Shown here piece after piece: positions 43,835 to 52,916 of a stretch of 64,000 nucleotides of DNA. The translations under genes were made by a program, and so were the position numbers. Source of the stretch: Kordia sp965224175 (GTDB taxonomy: Bacteria > Bacteroidota > Bacteroidia > Flavobacteriales > Flavobacteriaceae). A model generated the notes under the pieces. That model saw nothing but the letters and a program-made list of their open reading frames with translations, had not been told where the DNA came from and did not search any database. The stretch's first letter is position 1, and every line of letters starts with the position of its first letter. The stretch covers positions 3,410,001 to 3,474,000 of the forward strand of contig NZ_OZ245041.1 in NCBI RefSeq assembly GCF_965224175.1, given 5' to 3'.

Positions 43835-45712
43835 ATGATTCAAAAAATAAAAAGGATAGCCAATCTTATCTCAAACATGGGTTTGCGCTATCTTTTTTTT
43901 AGAATCTTTTATACGATAAAAACGAAACTTGGTTGGCAAAAAAAAGCATTTCCAAAACAACCTAAAACTTCTGAATATACAAGCTTAGAAGACTGGAGAA
44001 ACAATTTACCACCATTTTTCTTTCACGGAAAAAACATTCCGAATCTACCTAAAGAAAAACAAGAAATCCTAGCAGAAACGTATCAGGAAATCCAAAAAGG
44101 AATCTTTACATTTTTCAACAAAACAAAAATAAAACTAGGTACAGAATACAACTGGTTGGTCAATCCATCTACAGGATATCGTTACAATATCAACAAGCAC
44201 TGGTCAGAAGTACAAGATTTATCAAAAGAAGCAGGTGACATCAAATACGTATGGGAAAAAGCACGTTTCTCATTCCTATATGATGTAATTCGCTATGACT
44301 ATCACTTCGAAGACGATCAATCAGAATACGTATTTAAAGAAATAGAAGATTTCATCACAAAAAATCCAATCAATCAAGGACCAAACTACAAATGCAGTCA
44401 GGAAGCTAGTTTGCGTGTCATGAATTGGACGTTTGCACTCTATTATTACAAAGATTCACCAAATCTTACAGAAGCATTATTCCAGAAAATAATGCACAAC
44501 ATTTACTGGCAAATTCATCACGTTTACCATAACATTCACTTTTCGCGAATCACAGTACGTAACAATCATGCGATTACAGAAACCTTAATGTTATACCTTT
44601 CGGCGAAACTCTTCCCGTTTTTTCCTAATGTAAACGAATGGAGTAAAAAAGGTAAAAAATGGTTTGAGCAAGAAATTGCCTATCAAATCTATGAAGATGG
44701 TACATTTTTACAGTTCTCTATGAACTATCACAGAGTTGTAATTCAACTATTAACATGGGGAATTCAACTTGCAAAATTAAATGGAGAAAAATTTGATAAA
44801 GTTGTATACGAGCGCGCGCAAAAATCACTCGATTTTTTAGATACTTGTACAGATCCACTCACTGGAAAATTACCAAACTACGGATCCAATGATGGCGCAC
44901 TATTTTTCAAGCTTACCAATGACGATTACAGAGTATATCGCTCACAATTAGACGACTTACGTGCGGTATTACACGGTTATTCATACTACAATTCCAAAAG
45001 TACACTTTGGTACGGAATACAACCCAAACAGCAACAGAAACCAGAATTACCAGAAACCAATAGCTTTGGAAAAAGTGGGTATTACATTATACAAGATGGT
45101 TATACAAAAACTTTCATTCGTTGTGGTGCGTACAAAGACAGACCTTTTCAATCAGACAATTTGCATCTAGATATTTGGGCAAATGGTATCAACTACTTAC
45201 GAGATACTGGTTCTTACAAATACAATGCAGAATTGGATGAGGTTAACTATTTTAATGGCGCGCAAGGTCACAATACTGTCAGTGTTGATAAAGCGGATCA
45301 AATGCAAAAAGGTGGACGATTTATCTGGTATTATTGGGTTAATAATGTAAAAGCAAGTCTAAAAAAAGACAATAACACGTATGCGTTTGAAGGTACAATC
45401 AATGCATTCAAACAGCTTGGAAATAACATACAACACACACGAAAAGTAACAAAACAACAAGGACAAAATACTTGGGAAGTTACCGATACCATTGAAAACA
45501 AAGGGAACAAAAAAATCTATCAATACTGGCATATCCATCCTGATTATGCAGATGCTGTAGAAATAACTACCATCGATGAAAATGGTAGCAAAATTGAGCC
45601 TTTAATTGAAGAAAAATGGTTTTCTGGGTACTATGGTGTAAAAGAAAAGGCAATAAGGCTTACATTTGCAAGCGAAAATAATGTGTTTAACACTACAATA
45701 CGTATCAAATAA
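43835..45712 (+). CDS. Heparinase II/III family protein
   Basis: A 625-residue protein. The N-terminal half (about 130-420) is an alpha/alpha toroid with NHAITETLMLYLSAKLF; the C-terminal half (from about 430) is a beta sandwich with the heparinase II/III signature RDTGSYKYN, GAQGHNTVSVD. Such enzymes cleave uronic-acid polymers by elimination. No signal peptide is visible, so location is unclear; loci for glycan synthesis often carry such a gene beside a bi-domain oxidoreductase. It may trim or release glycan, or act on a lipid-linked form. Confidence 0.85.
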   Translation: MIQKIKRIANLISNMGLRYLFFRIFYTIKTKLGWQKKAFPKQPKTSEYTSLEDWRNNLPPFFFHGKNIPNLPKEKQEILAETYQEIQKGIFTFFNKTKIKLGTEYNWLVNPSTGYRYNINKHWSEVQDLSKEAGDIKYVWEKARFSFLYDVIRYDYHFEDDQSEYVFKEIEDFITKNPINQGPNYKCSQEASLRVMNWTFALYYYKDSPNLTEALFQKIMHNIYWQIHHVYHNIHFSRITVRNNHAITETLMLYLSAKLFPFFPNVNEWSKKGKKWFEQEIAYQIYEDGTFLQFSMNYHRVVIQLLTWGIQLAKLNGEKFDKVVYERAQKSLDFLDTCTDPLTGKLPNYGSNDGALFFKLTNDDYRVYRSQLDDLRAVLHGYSYYNSKSTLWYGIQPKQQQKPELPETNSFGKSGYYIIQDGYTKTFIRCGAYKDRPFQSDNLHLDIWANGINYLRDTGSYKYNAELDEVNYFNGAQGHNTVSVDKADQMQKGGRFIWYYWVNNVKASLKKDNNTYAFEGTINAFKQLGNNIQHTRKVTKQQGQNTWEVTDTIENKGNKKIYQYWHIHPDYADAVEITTIDENGSKIEPLIEEKWFSGYYGVKEKAIRLTFASENNVFNTTIRIK

Positions 45713-45715
45713 CAG

Positions 45716-46960
45716 ATGAGGATATTACTAATTCATCAGTATTTCCTAGAAAAAGGAGATGGCGGCGGATCGCGTTTTAATGAAATGACGCAAGTATGGG
45801 CAAATCAAGGTCATGAAGTGTCAGTGCTTGCAGGAATGGTACATTATACCACAGGGAAAAAAGCAGATCGATACAAAGGGAAATTCACGTACAAAGACAC
45901 TCAATTCTATGACAAGGTAGATGTGGTGCGTTGTCACGTATCTGAAAGTTACAATGTGAGTTTCTTAGGAAGATTGTGGGCGTATTTTTCATTTGTATTC
46001 TCAAGTATCTATGCCGGGTTGTTCAAAACCAAAGGAAAATATGATATCATTGTAGTAACATCTCCACCATTATTTGTTGGAATTACAGCGTACATACTAT
46101 CAAAACTAAAACGTGTACCATTTGTCTTTGAAATTCGAGATTTATGGCCAGAATCAGCCATTGACACAGGTGTTCTAAAAAATGGAATGATCATAAAATT
46201 TGCTTATTGGTTTGAAAAATTCATCTACAAAAGAGCAAAACTAATTAATGTATTGACGCCTGCATTTAGAGACAAACTTATTCAGGACAAAAAAGTACCT
46301 GCTGAAAAAGTAATCTTTATTCCAAATGCTGCCGATTTTACCTTGGCGGAAAAAATTCAGGAAAACTTTGATGCTGCTGCATTCAAAAAAGAACTAGAAT
46401 TAAGTGACAAATTTGTCATTACCTATGTGGGCGCACATGGAGTTGCCAATCACTTAATTCAATTAGTAGAAGCAGCAGAAAAACTAACAGATACAAACAT
46501 TGTATTTCAACTCATTGGCGCAGGAATGCGAAAAGAAGCGCTAATAGAAGAAGCAAAAAAACGAAACTTATCAAATATCATATTTAGAGATCCAGTATCA
46601 AAACAAGAAGTATTCAAATACATTTTGGCTTCAGATGCAGGTGCTTCTGTGCTAAAAAAAGTAGATACTTTCAAAACAATATACTCTAACAAAACGTTTG
46701 ATTATATGTCGTGCAAGCGTCCAATTCTCTTAGCAATTGATGGCGTTTCACGAAAATTGGTAAACGATGCAAAATGCGGTGTTTATGTAGAACCAGAAAA
46801 CATTGATGCTATCGTTAAAGGAGCCAAAGAATTAGCAAGCAAAAGTGCTGCTGAAATTCAGCAAATGGGCGCGGACGGATATGCGTATGCAAAAGCACAT
46901 TTTGACAGAGATAAACTAGCAAAAGAATACACAAACAAAATTCAAGGAATTCTAAAATAA
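45716..46960 (+). CDS. Glycosyltransferase family 4 protein, WbuB-like
   Basis: A 414-residue GT-B enzyme. The N-terminus MRILLIHQYFLEKGDGGGSRF with a glycine-rich loop is typical of the WbuB-like group. Other motifs are FEIRDLWPESA, IPNAADF, VGAHGVANHL and the donor-site segment near SDAGASVLKK. WbuB-type enzymes add an amino-deoxysugar. The gene lies 3 bases after the heparinase-like gene, and its stop overlaps the next start by one base. Confidence 0.85.
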   Translation: MRILLIHQYFLEKGDGGGSRFNEMTQVWANQGHEVSVLAGMVHYTTGKKADRYKGKFTYKDTQFYDKVDVVRCHVSESYNVSFLGRLWAYFSFVFSSIYAGLFKTKGKYDIIVVTSPPLFVGITAYILSKLKRVPFVFEIRDLWPESAIDTGVLKNGMIIKFAYWFEKFIYKRAKLINVLTPAFRDKLIQDKKVPAEKVIFIPNAADFTLAEKIQENFDAAAFKKELELSDKFVITYVGAHGVANHLIQLVEAAEKLTDTNIVFQLIGAGMRKEALIEEAKKRNLSNIIFRDPVSKQEVFKYILASDAGASVLKKVDTFKTIYSNKTFDYMSCKRPILLAIDGVSRKLVNDAKCGVYVEPENIDAIVKGAKELASKSAAEIQQMGADGYAYAKAHFDRDKLAKEYTNKIQGILK

Positions 46961-47565
46961 TGTATCGACATTTTCTAAAAAGAGTCATTGATTTTATTCT
47001 AGCACTAATAGGTTTCATCCTATTAAGTCCTATCTTTTTCATTGTATTAATTTTATTAATGATTAATAACCAAGGAAAACCGTTTTTCTTCCAAAAGCGA
47101 CCTGGAAAAGATGAAAAAATATTCAAGGTTATCAAGTTCAAAACCATGAATGACAAAAAAGGAGCTAATGGTGAATTACTTCCTGATGCAGACCGTTTAA
47201 CCAAAGTTGGAATCTTTGTAAGAAAAACATCCTTAGATGAAATTCCACAATTACTCAATGTTCTCAAAGGAGACATGAGTCTTATTGGACCAAGACCATT
47301 ATTGCCAGAATACTTACCTTTATACAACGAAACGCAAAAAAAACGTCACAATGTAAAACCTGGAATCACAGGTTGGGCGCAAGTCAATGGACGAAACGCT
47401 ATCAGTTGGAAAAAGAAATTTGAATACGACGTATGGTATGTAGAAAACCTAAGCTTCATACTCGATATAAAAATCATATTCAAAACCATTATAAAAGTAG
47501 TGCGCTCTGAAGATATCAATACAGAAAATCAGGCAACTACGGTAAAATTTACAGGAAATGAGTAA
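46960..47565 (+). CDS. pglC: PglC-like phosphoglycosyltransferase
   Basis: A 201-residue small monotopic phosphoglycosyltransferase (PglC type), with one N-terminal re-entrant helix and the catalytic Asp-Glu dyad in TSLDEIPQ. Other motifs are FFQKRPGKDEKIF, GDMSLIGPRPLLPEY, and KPGITGWAQVNGRN. These enzymes start glycan assembly by moving a phosphosugar, such as diacetylbacillosamine phosphate, onto undecaprenyl phosphate. The three genes after it encode the matching sugar-building enzymes. Confidence 0.9.
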   Translation: MYRHFLKRVIDFILALIGFILLSPIFFIVLILLMINNQGKPFFFQKRPGKDEKIFKVIKFKTMNDKKGANGELLPDADRLTKVGIFVRKTSLDEIPQLLNVLKGDMSLIGPRPLLPEYLPLYNETQKKRHNVKPGITGWAQVNGRNAISWKKKFEYDVWYVENLSFILDIKIIFKTIIKVVRSEDINTENQATTVKFTGNE

Positions 47566-48169
47566 CATTTGTCTATTCGGCGCAAGCGGACATGGAAAAG
47601 TCGTCAAAGATATAGCGACAAGCACAAATACTGTGGTTGAAGCATACATTGACGACAACCCTAAAAGTGAATATCTTCACGGGATTCCTGTTGTTACTTG
47701 TGAACAAATGGCAACTTACGAAGCAAATCAATTCGTGATTAGTATTGGAAACAATAAAATCCGAAAAATTATCAGCAAAAAAATAAAAAACGATTTTGCT
47801 ACACTCATTCACAAAACAGCAATCATATCACCAACAGCCAATATTGCAGAAGGAACTGTAGTCATGAATGGTACCAACATCAATGCAGATAGCAATATTG
47901 GAAAGCATGTAATTATCAATACAGCAGCTATTGTAGAGCACGATTGCAAAATTGATGATTTTGTACACATTTCACCAAATGCAACCATTACAGGAAACGT
48001 GCACATTGGCGAAGGTTCACACATTGGCGCTGGCGCAATAATAATTCCAAACATTACCATAGGAAAATGGGCAACTATTGGTGCAGGAGCTGTCATCATC
48101 AATGATGTTCCAGACTATGCTGTGGTAGTTGGAAACCCAGGGAAAATAAAAAAGTACAACAACGAATAA
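47558..48169 (+). CDS. pglD: PglD/NeuD-like sugar acetyltransferase
   Basis: A 203-residue hexapeptide acetyltransferase. An N-terminal Rossmann-like domain (CLFGASGHGKVVKDIA) is followed by a left-handed beta helix. The catalytic His is in AAIVEHDCKIDDFVHISP. In the diacetylbacillosamine route this step acetylates the C4 amine of the UDP-aminosugar. It overlaps pglC by 8 bases and precedes the aminotransferase gene by 2 bases. Confidence 0.87.
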   Translation: MSNICLFGASGHGKVVKDIATSTNTVVEAYIDDNPKSEYLHGIPVVTCEQMATYEANQFVISIGNNKIRKIISKKIKNDFATLIHKTAIISPTANIAEGTVVMNGTNINADSNIGKHVIINTAAIVEHDCKIDDFVHISPNATITGNVHIGEGSHIGAGAIIIPNITIGKWATIGAGAVIINDVPDYAVVVGNPGKIKKYNNE

Positions 48170-48171
48170 CT

Positions 48172-49305
48172 ATGAACTCAAGAATTTGGCTTTCATCTCC
48201 GCATATGGGCGGAAACGAATTAAAATACATTCACGAAGCATTTGATACCAATTGGATTGCTCCATTAGGACCAAACGTAACAGGATTTGAAGATGACTTA
48301 AAGCAATTTCTAAACACCCAAAAAGAAGTTGGCGCTTTAGCATCTGGAACAGCTGCAATTCATTTAGGACTTATTCTAGCAGGTGTTACCGCTGGTGATG
48401 AAGTTATTTGTCAGAGTATGACTTTTTCCGCTTCCGCGAATCCAATACTATATCAAGGAGCAACTCCGGTATTTATTGATAGTGAACCGGAAACATGGAA
48501 CATGTGTCCAAACCATTTAGAAGCAGCAATAAAAGATAGAATCGCTAAAGGAAAAAAGCCAAAAGCAATTATTCCTGTACATTTATACGGAATGCCTGCT
48601 AAAATTGACGAAATAGTGGCAATTGCTAACAAATATGAAATTGCTGTCATTGAAGATGCAGCAGAATCATTAGGTTCTACTTACAAAGGAAAAAACTGTG
48701 GAACATTTGGTGAATACGCAGCCTTATCGTTTAACGGAAATAAAATAATTACAACTTCAGGTGGTGGAGCTATTGTTTGTAATGACGAAGCAGCCAAAAA
48801 GAAAGCTATTTTCTTAGCAACGCAAGCCAGAGATGATGCGCCACACTACCAACATTCGGAAATTGGATATAATTACCGAATGAGTAACATTGTTGCAGGA
48901 ATTGGTAGAGGACAAATGGAAGTTTTGGATAAACACATTTCGCTTCGTAGAGATATGCAAGTGCTTTACAAAAACATCTTCAAAGATGTAAATGGTGTTA
49001 CGGTATTTGAAGAGCCAAATGACAATTATTTCTCAAACCATTGGTTAAGTTGTATTACTGTAGATGAAAAAATAGCTGGGTTTTCTCGTGAAGACTTACG
49101 CTTGGCATTATGGGAAGACAACATAGAATCTAGGCCACTTTGGAAACCAATGCACTTACAGCCAATCTTCGAAAAATATGCGTATTACGGAACAAATGTC
49201 AGTGAAAACCTATTCAATAACGGACTTTGTTTGCCATCAGGTTCAAACCTAACAACACAAGAAAAAGAACGTATTACACAAGTTATAGCCGCTTTTCTAG
49301 CATAG
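48172..49305 (+). CDS. pglE: PglE-like DegT/DnrJ/EryC1 aminotransferase
   Basis: A 377-residue PLP-dependent aminotransferase. The PLP lysine is in SFNGNKIITTSGGG, the Asp that binds PLP in VIEDAAESLGSTYKG, with ASGTAAIHLGL for phosphate binding. It would aminate the C4 keto group made by the PglF-like dehydratase, using glutamate. It begins MNSRIWLSSPHMGGNELKYI, typical of the PglE group. Confidence 0.9.
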   Translation: MNSRIWLSSPHMGGNELKYIHEAFDTNWIAPLGPNVTGFEDDLKQFLNTQKEVGALASGTAAIHLGLILAGVTAGDEVICQSMTFSASANPILYQGATPVFIDSEPETWNMCPNHLEAAIKDRIAKGKKPKAIIPVHLYGMPAKIDEIVAIANKYEIAVIEDAAESLGSTYKGKNCGTFGEYAALSFNGNKIITTSGGGAIVCNDEAAKKKAIFLATQARDDAPHYQHSEIGYNYRMSNIVAGIGRGQMEVLDKHISLRRDMQVLYKNIFKDVNGVTVFEEPNDNYFSNHWLSCITVDEKIAGFSREDLRLALWEDNIESRPLWKPMHLQPIFEKYAYYGTNVSENLFNNGLCLPSGSNLTTQEKERITQVIAAFLA

Positions 49306-49362
49306 AAACAAATAAATTAAGTAATTTGTGTCATTAAATAAAGAATCGGTTTTTTTGAGAAG

Positions 49363-51399
49363 ATGAAGGTATTGAATTCAAGAAGCATAAAACACGCATT
49401 AAAACAAGTCTTAAAATCAAGCAAAAAACGCATTGACTTTAAGAACATAGGATATCTTCCTAGATGGCTTATATTATGTTTTGATATGTTTATTTGTTGC
49501 GTATCATTACTACTTACAAGTGCTATTGTAAACAATATTAGTATCACAGAATTAAATGAGCAAGTCACTTCAACGTTTTTAGGACTTTCTCCTAGAGATG
49601 CTTTAATTCTTATTACCAACTTACTATTCTTTATTTTCTTTAGAACGTATGCAGGACTAATTCGTCACTCTACATTTATAGATGCGATTAAATTTTTCTT
49701 AGCATCTTTAGCGACACTTATTACGCTATTAGTAGTCAACTATTCGCATCTTTTTATCAATCGTGAACCATTATTCTTAACACCAAAGTTAATTATATAC
49801 TTTGTGATGTCGTTCTCGTTTCTATTACTCTTCAGAGTATTAGTAAAGCAAGTATTTGAAGCTTATTTTGATTATGCTACCAAAGAAGATCAACTCAATG
49901 TAATGATTTACGGAATTGATTCTAATGCGATTGCCATCTCTAATGCACTCAAAGTAGAACGTCCGGTACGTTACAAATTGCTAGGTTTTATTGATAAAAA
50001 AGGAAAAAATCAAAGTAAAGAAATCTTAGGATTACCTATAATTCACTTAAAAAGAAAACTCTCTGTAATCTTACGTGCACATGGAGCAAATGCCATCATA
50101 CTGGCAGACAAATCCATTACACAAGAAGAACGTATCAAAATTGTAGACGAATGTCTAGAGCATAATTTCAAAGTATTTAGAGCGCCAATTGTTTCCGATA
50201 TGGAAGACAAAGAAAATGTAAACTTGGCGCAACAAATTCAAAACGTTCAAATTGAAGACTTACTAGAAAGAGAACCAATAGTTTTAAACAACAAATTAAT
50301 TGCCAAAGAATTGTACAATCGTAGAATTCTAGTTACTGGTGGAGCTGGTTCTATTGGAAGTGAAATTGCACGACAAGTTGCCAATTACAATCCTGAGAAA
50401 CTAATAATTGTCGATCAAGCAGAAACGCCTTTGTATCAAATACAAATGGAAATCAAAGCAAACTTTCCTGAGTTAAACTTTGAAGCTGTAATTGCCGATG
50501 TTCGTGACAAAGAAAAGCTTGAAAATATTTTTGAACTCTACAAGCCACAAGTAGTGTATCATGCAGCAGCATACAAACATGTTCCACTAATGGAAGACAA
50601 TCCTTCGCAAGCTATTTTTGTGAATGTGATGGGAACAAAAAATGTGGCAGATACCGCATTAAAGTACCAAACAGAAAAATTTGTATTGGTCTCTACAGAC
50701 AAAGCGGTAAACCCAAGTAACGTAATGGGAGCTTCCAAGCGAATTGCAGAAATATATGTGCAAACGTTACAAGAAGCCTTCAAAAATGATAATAATTACG
50801 TAACAAACTATGTAACAACACGCTTTGGAAATGTATTAGGTTCAAACGGTTCTGTAGTACCATTATTTAAGCGTCAAATTGCAGAAGGAGGACCATTAAC
50901 AATTACGCACCCTGACATCATTAGGTACTTTATGACGATTCCTGAAGCTTGCCAGCTAGTACTTGAAGCTGGAGCAATGGGACATGGTGGAGAAATTTAC
51001 ATATTTGATATGGGAGAAGCCGTAAAAATCATTGATTTGGCAAAGAAAATTATCAAACTAGCAGGATTTGTGCCTAACAAAGACATTGATATCAAAATCA
51101 TTGGATTACGCCCTGGAGAAAAACTATACGAAGAATTACTCAACGATAAATCAACAACGTTACCAACATACAATGAAAAAATCATGATTGCACGTGCAGA
51201 AATGTATGATTATGATGAAATCAATAACAATGTTGGCGAATTAATTAAATCTGCTTCATTATTTGACAAAGTAGCAGTAGTAAAACGAATGAAAGCGATT
51301 GTTCCTGAATACAAGAGTATGAATTCTTCCTATGAAGAATTAGACAAAAAAGAAAAAGATACTACGGTAAAAAAATTACCAGGTAAAAAAGTATCATAA
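49363..51399 (+). CDS. pglF: PglF/WbpM/CapD-like UDP-sugar 4,6-dehydratase
   Basis: A 678-residue membrane protein. Four N-terminal helices (about 28-165) are followed by a Rossmann-like domain (about 175-300), then a C-terminal SDR catalytic domain starting VTGGAGSIGSEIARQ, with LVSTDKAVNPSNVMGASKR and the catalytic residues. It converts UDP-GlcNAc to the 4-keto-6-deoxy sugar. It starts 57 bases after the aminotransferase gene, completing a set of four in the order C-D-E-F. Confidence 0.92.
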   Translation: MKVLNSRSIKHALKQVLKSSKKRIDFKNIGYLPRWLILCFDMFICCVSLLLTSAIVNNISITELNEQVTSTFLGLSPRDALILITNLLFFIFFRTYAGLIRHSTFIDAIKFFLASLATLITLLVVNYSHLFINREPLFLTPKLIIYFVMSFSFLLLFRVLVKQVFEAYFDYATKEDQLNVMIYGIDSNAIAISNALKVERPVRYKLLGFIDKKGKNQSKEILGLPIIHLKRKLSVILRAHGANAIILADKSITQEERIKIVDECLEHNFKVFRAPIVSDMEDKENVNLAQQIQNVQIEDLLEREPIVLNNKLIAKELYNRRILVTGGAGSIGSEIARQVANYNPEKLIIVDQAETPLYQIQMEIKANFPELNFEAVIADVRDKEKLENIFELYKPQVVYHAAAYKHVPLMEDNPSQAIFVNVMGTKNVADTALKYQTEKFVLVSTDKAVNPSNVMGASKRIAEIYVQTLQEAFKNDNNYVTNYVTTRFGNVLGSNGSVVPLFKRQIAEGGPLTITHPDIIRYFMTIPEACQLVLEAGAMGHGGEIYIFDMGEAVKIIDLAKKIIKLAGFVPNKDIDIKIIGLRPGEKLYEELLNDKSTTLPTYNEKIMIARAEMYDYDEINNNVGELIKSASLFDKVAVVKRMKAIVPEYKSMNSSYEELDKKEKDTTVKKLPGKKVS

Positions 51400-51432
51400 G
51401 GAACAAATCAAAAAATAAAAATATCAAATCAA

Positions 51433-51466
51433 AGAGTTTTGGTTTCCTCTAAAAATTAAAAACTCT
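51433..51466 (+). terminator. Hairpin between pglF and ugd
   Basis: AGAGTTTT pairs with AAAACTCT around an 18-base loop. It lacks a good T-tract, so it may be a weak terminator or processing site. Confidence 0.35.
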
Positions 51467-51493
51467 AAAGATTGCAACAAAAAAGAAACATAA

Positions 51494-52804
51494 ATGAAAA
51501 TAACTGTTGTAGGAACAGGATATGTAGGACTCGTTACTGGAACGTGTCTAGCTGAAACAGGAAATGATGTACTTTGTGTCGATATCGACAAACATAAAGT
51601 GGAACGAATGCAAAATGGCGAAGTTCCTATCTATGAACCACATTTAGATATACTTTTTGATAGAAACATAAACGCAGGTCGTTTAAAATTTACAACTTCA
51701 CTAGAAGAAGGACTTTCTCACGGACAAATTATATTTTTAGCATTACCAACTCCAGAAGATGAAGATGGATCTGCCGATTTATCATATGTATTAGGTGTTG
51801 CCGAAAATATTGGTAAAATGATGACAGAGTACAGAGTCATTGTAGATAAAAGTACGGTGCCAGTTGGAACTGCTGAAAAAGTAACGGAAGTTATTGCACA
51901 GCATGCTACAGTTGATTTTGATGTAGTATCAAATCCAGAATTTTTGCGTGAAGGATTTGCCGTAGATGATTTCTTAAAACCTGAACGTATTGTAATAGGT
52001 TCAAGTTCAGAAAAAGCAACCAAGCTTATGGAGCGTTTATACAAACCATTTGTGCGTTCTGGAAATCCAATACTTATCATGGATGAAAAGTCAGCAGAAT
52101 TGACAAAATACGCCTCTAATTCGTTTTTAGCAGCAAAGATTACATTCATGAATGAAATTGCAAATTTTTGTGAAAAAGTAGGCGCAGATGTTGATAAAGT
52201 TCGTATCGGAATGGGAACTGATTCTCGTATTGGAAAACGTTTCCTATTTCCAGGAATTGGATATGGAGGTTCTTGTTTCCCTAAAGATGTAAAAGCATTG
52301 CACAAATCAGGGAAAGACAATCACTATAACTTCCAAATTTTAGATGCAGTTATTAATGTAAATGATAAACAAAAAACGGCGTTAATTCCAAAAGTAGTCA
52401 GCCATTTAGGAGAAGATTTATCTGGAAAAACAATTGCCTTATGGGGATTAGCTTTCAAACCAGAAACAGACGACATTCGTGAAGCCCCATCTTTATACAT
52501 TATTGATGAATTATTAGCTAGAGGAGCAAAACTAAAAGCATTTGATCCTGAAGCGATGGATAATGTAAAAGCGAAATTGGGTGATAAACTAGAATATGCA
52601 GACAGTATGTACGATGCTATTACAAATGTAGATGCTTTAATTATCTGTACAGAATGGAGTATTTTTAGAACACCAAATTTCCAAAAACTAAGAGAACACT
52701 TAAATCAGCCAGTCATTTTTGACGGTAGAAACTTATATGATGTAACGGAAATGGAAAGAGAAGGATTTACCTATTTTTCTATTGGACGAAAAGAAGTTTT
52801 ATAA
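51494..52804 (+). CDS. ugd: UDP-glucose 6-dehydrogenase
   Basis: A 436-residue enzyme with VVGTGYVGLVTGTCLAE at the N-terminus, DKSTVPVGTA, SNPEFLREGFAV, the catalytic Cys in GIGYGGSCFPKDVKAL, and AFKPETDDIREAPS. These match Ugd rather than WecC. It oxidises UDP-glucose to UDP-glucuronate with two NAD. The next gene decarboxylates that product. It is the third UDP-sugar dehydrogenase of the locus. Confidence 0.95.
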   Translation: MKITVVGTGYVGLVTGTCLAETGNDVLCVDIDKHKVERMQNGEVPIYEPHLDILFDRNINAGRLKFTTSLEEGLSHGQIIFLALPTPEDEDGSADLSYVLGVAENIGKMMTEYRVIVDKSTVPVGTAEKVTEVIAQHATVDFDVVSNPEFLREGFAVDDFLKPERIVIGSSSEKATKLMERLYKPFVRSGNPILIMDEKSAELTKYASNSFLAAKITFMNEIANFCEKVGADVDKVRIGMGTDSRIGKRFLFPGIGYGGSCFPKDVKALHKSGKDNHYNFQILDAVINVNDKQKTALIPKVVSHLGEDLSGKTIALWGLAFKPETDDIREAPSLYIIDELLARGAKLKAFDPEAMDNVKAKLGDKLEYADSMYDAITNVDALIICTEWSIFRTPNFQKLREHLNQPVIFDGRNLYDVTEMEREGFTYFSIGRKEVL

Positions 52805-52916
52805 TTACAAACGAACCAACAACCACAATGAAATGAGCCATTACAAATCTTGATGCAAACAAGATAATTATTGGCGAATTCCATCTGATAGGTGAAAAAG
52901 AATAAAAAATAAACAG

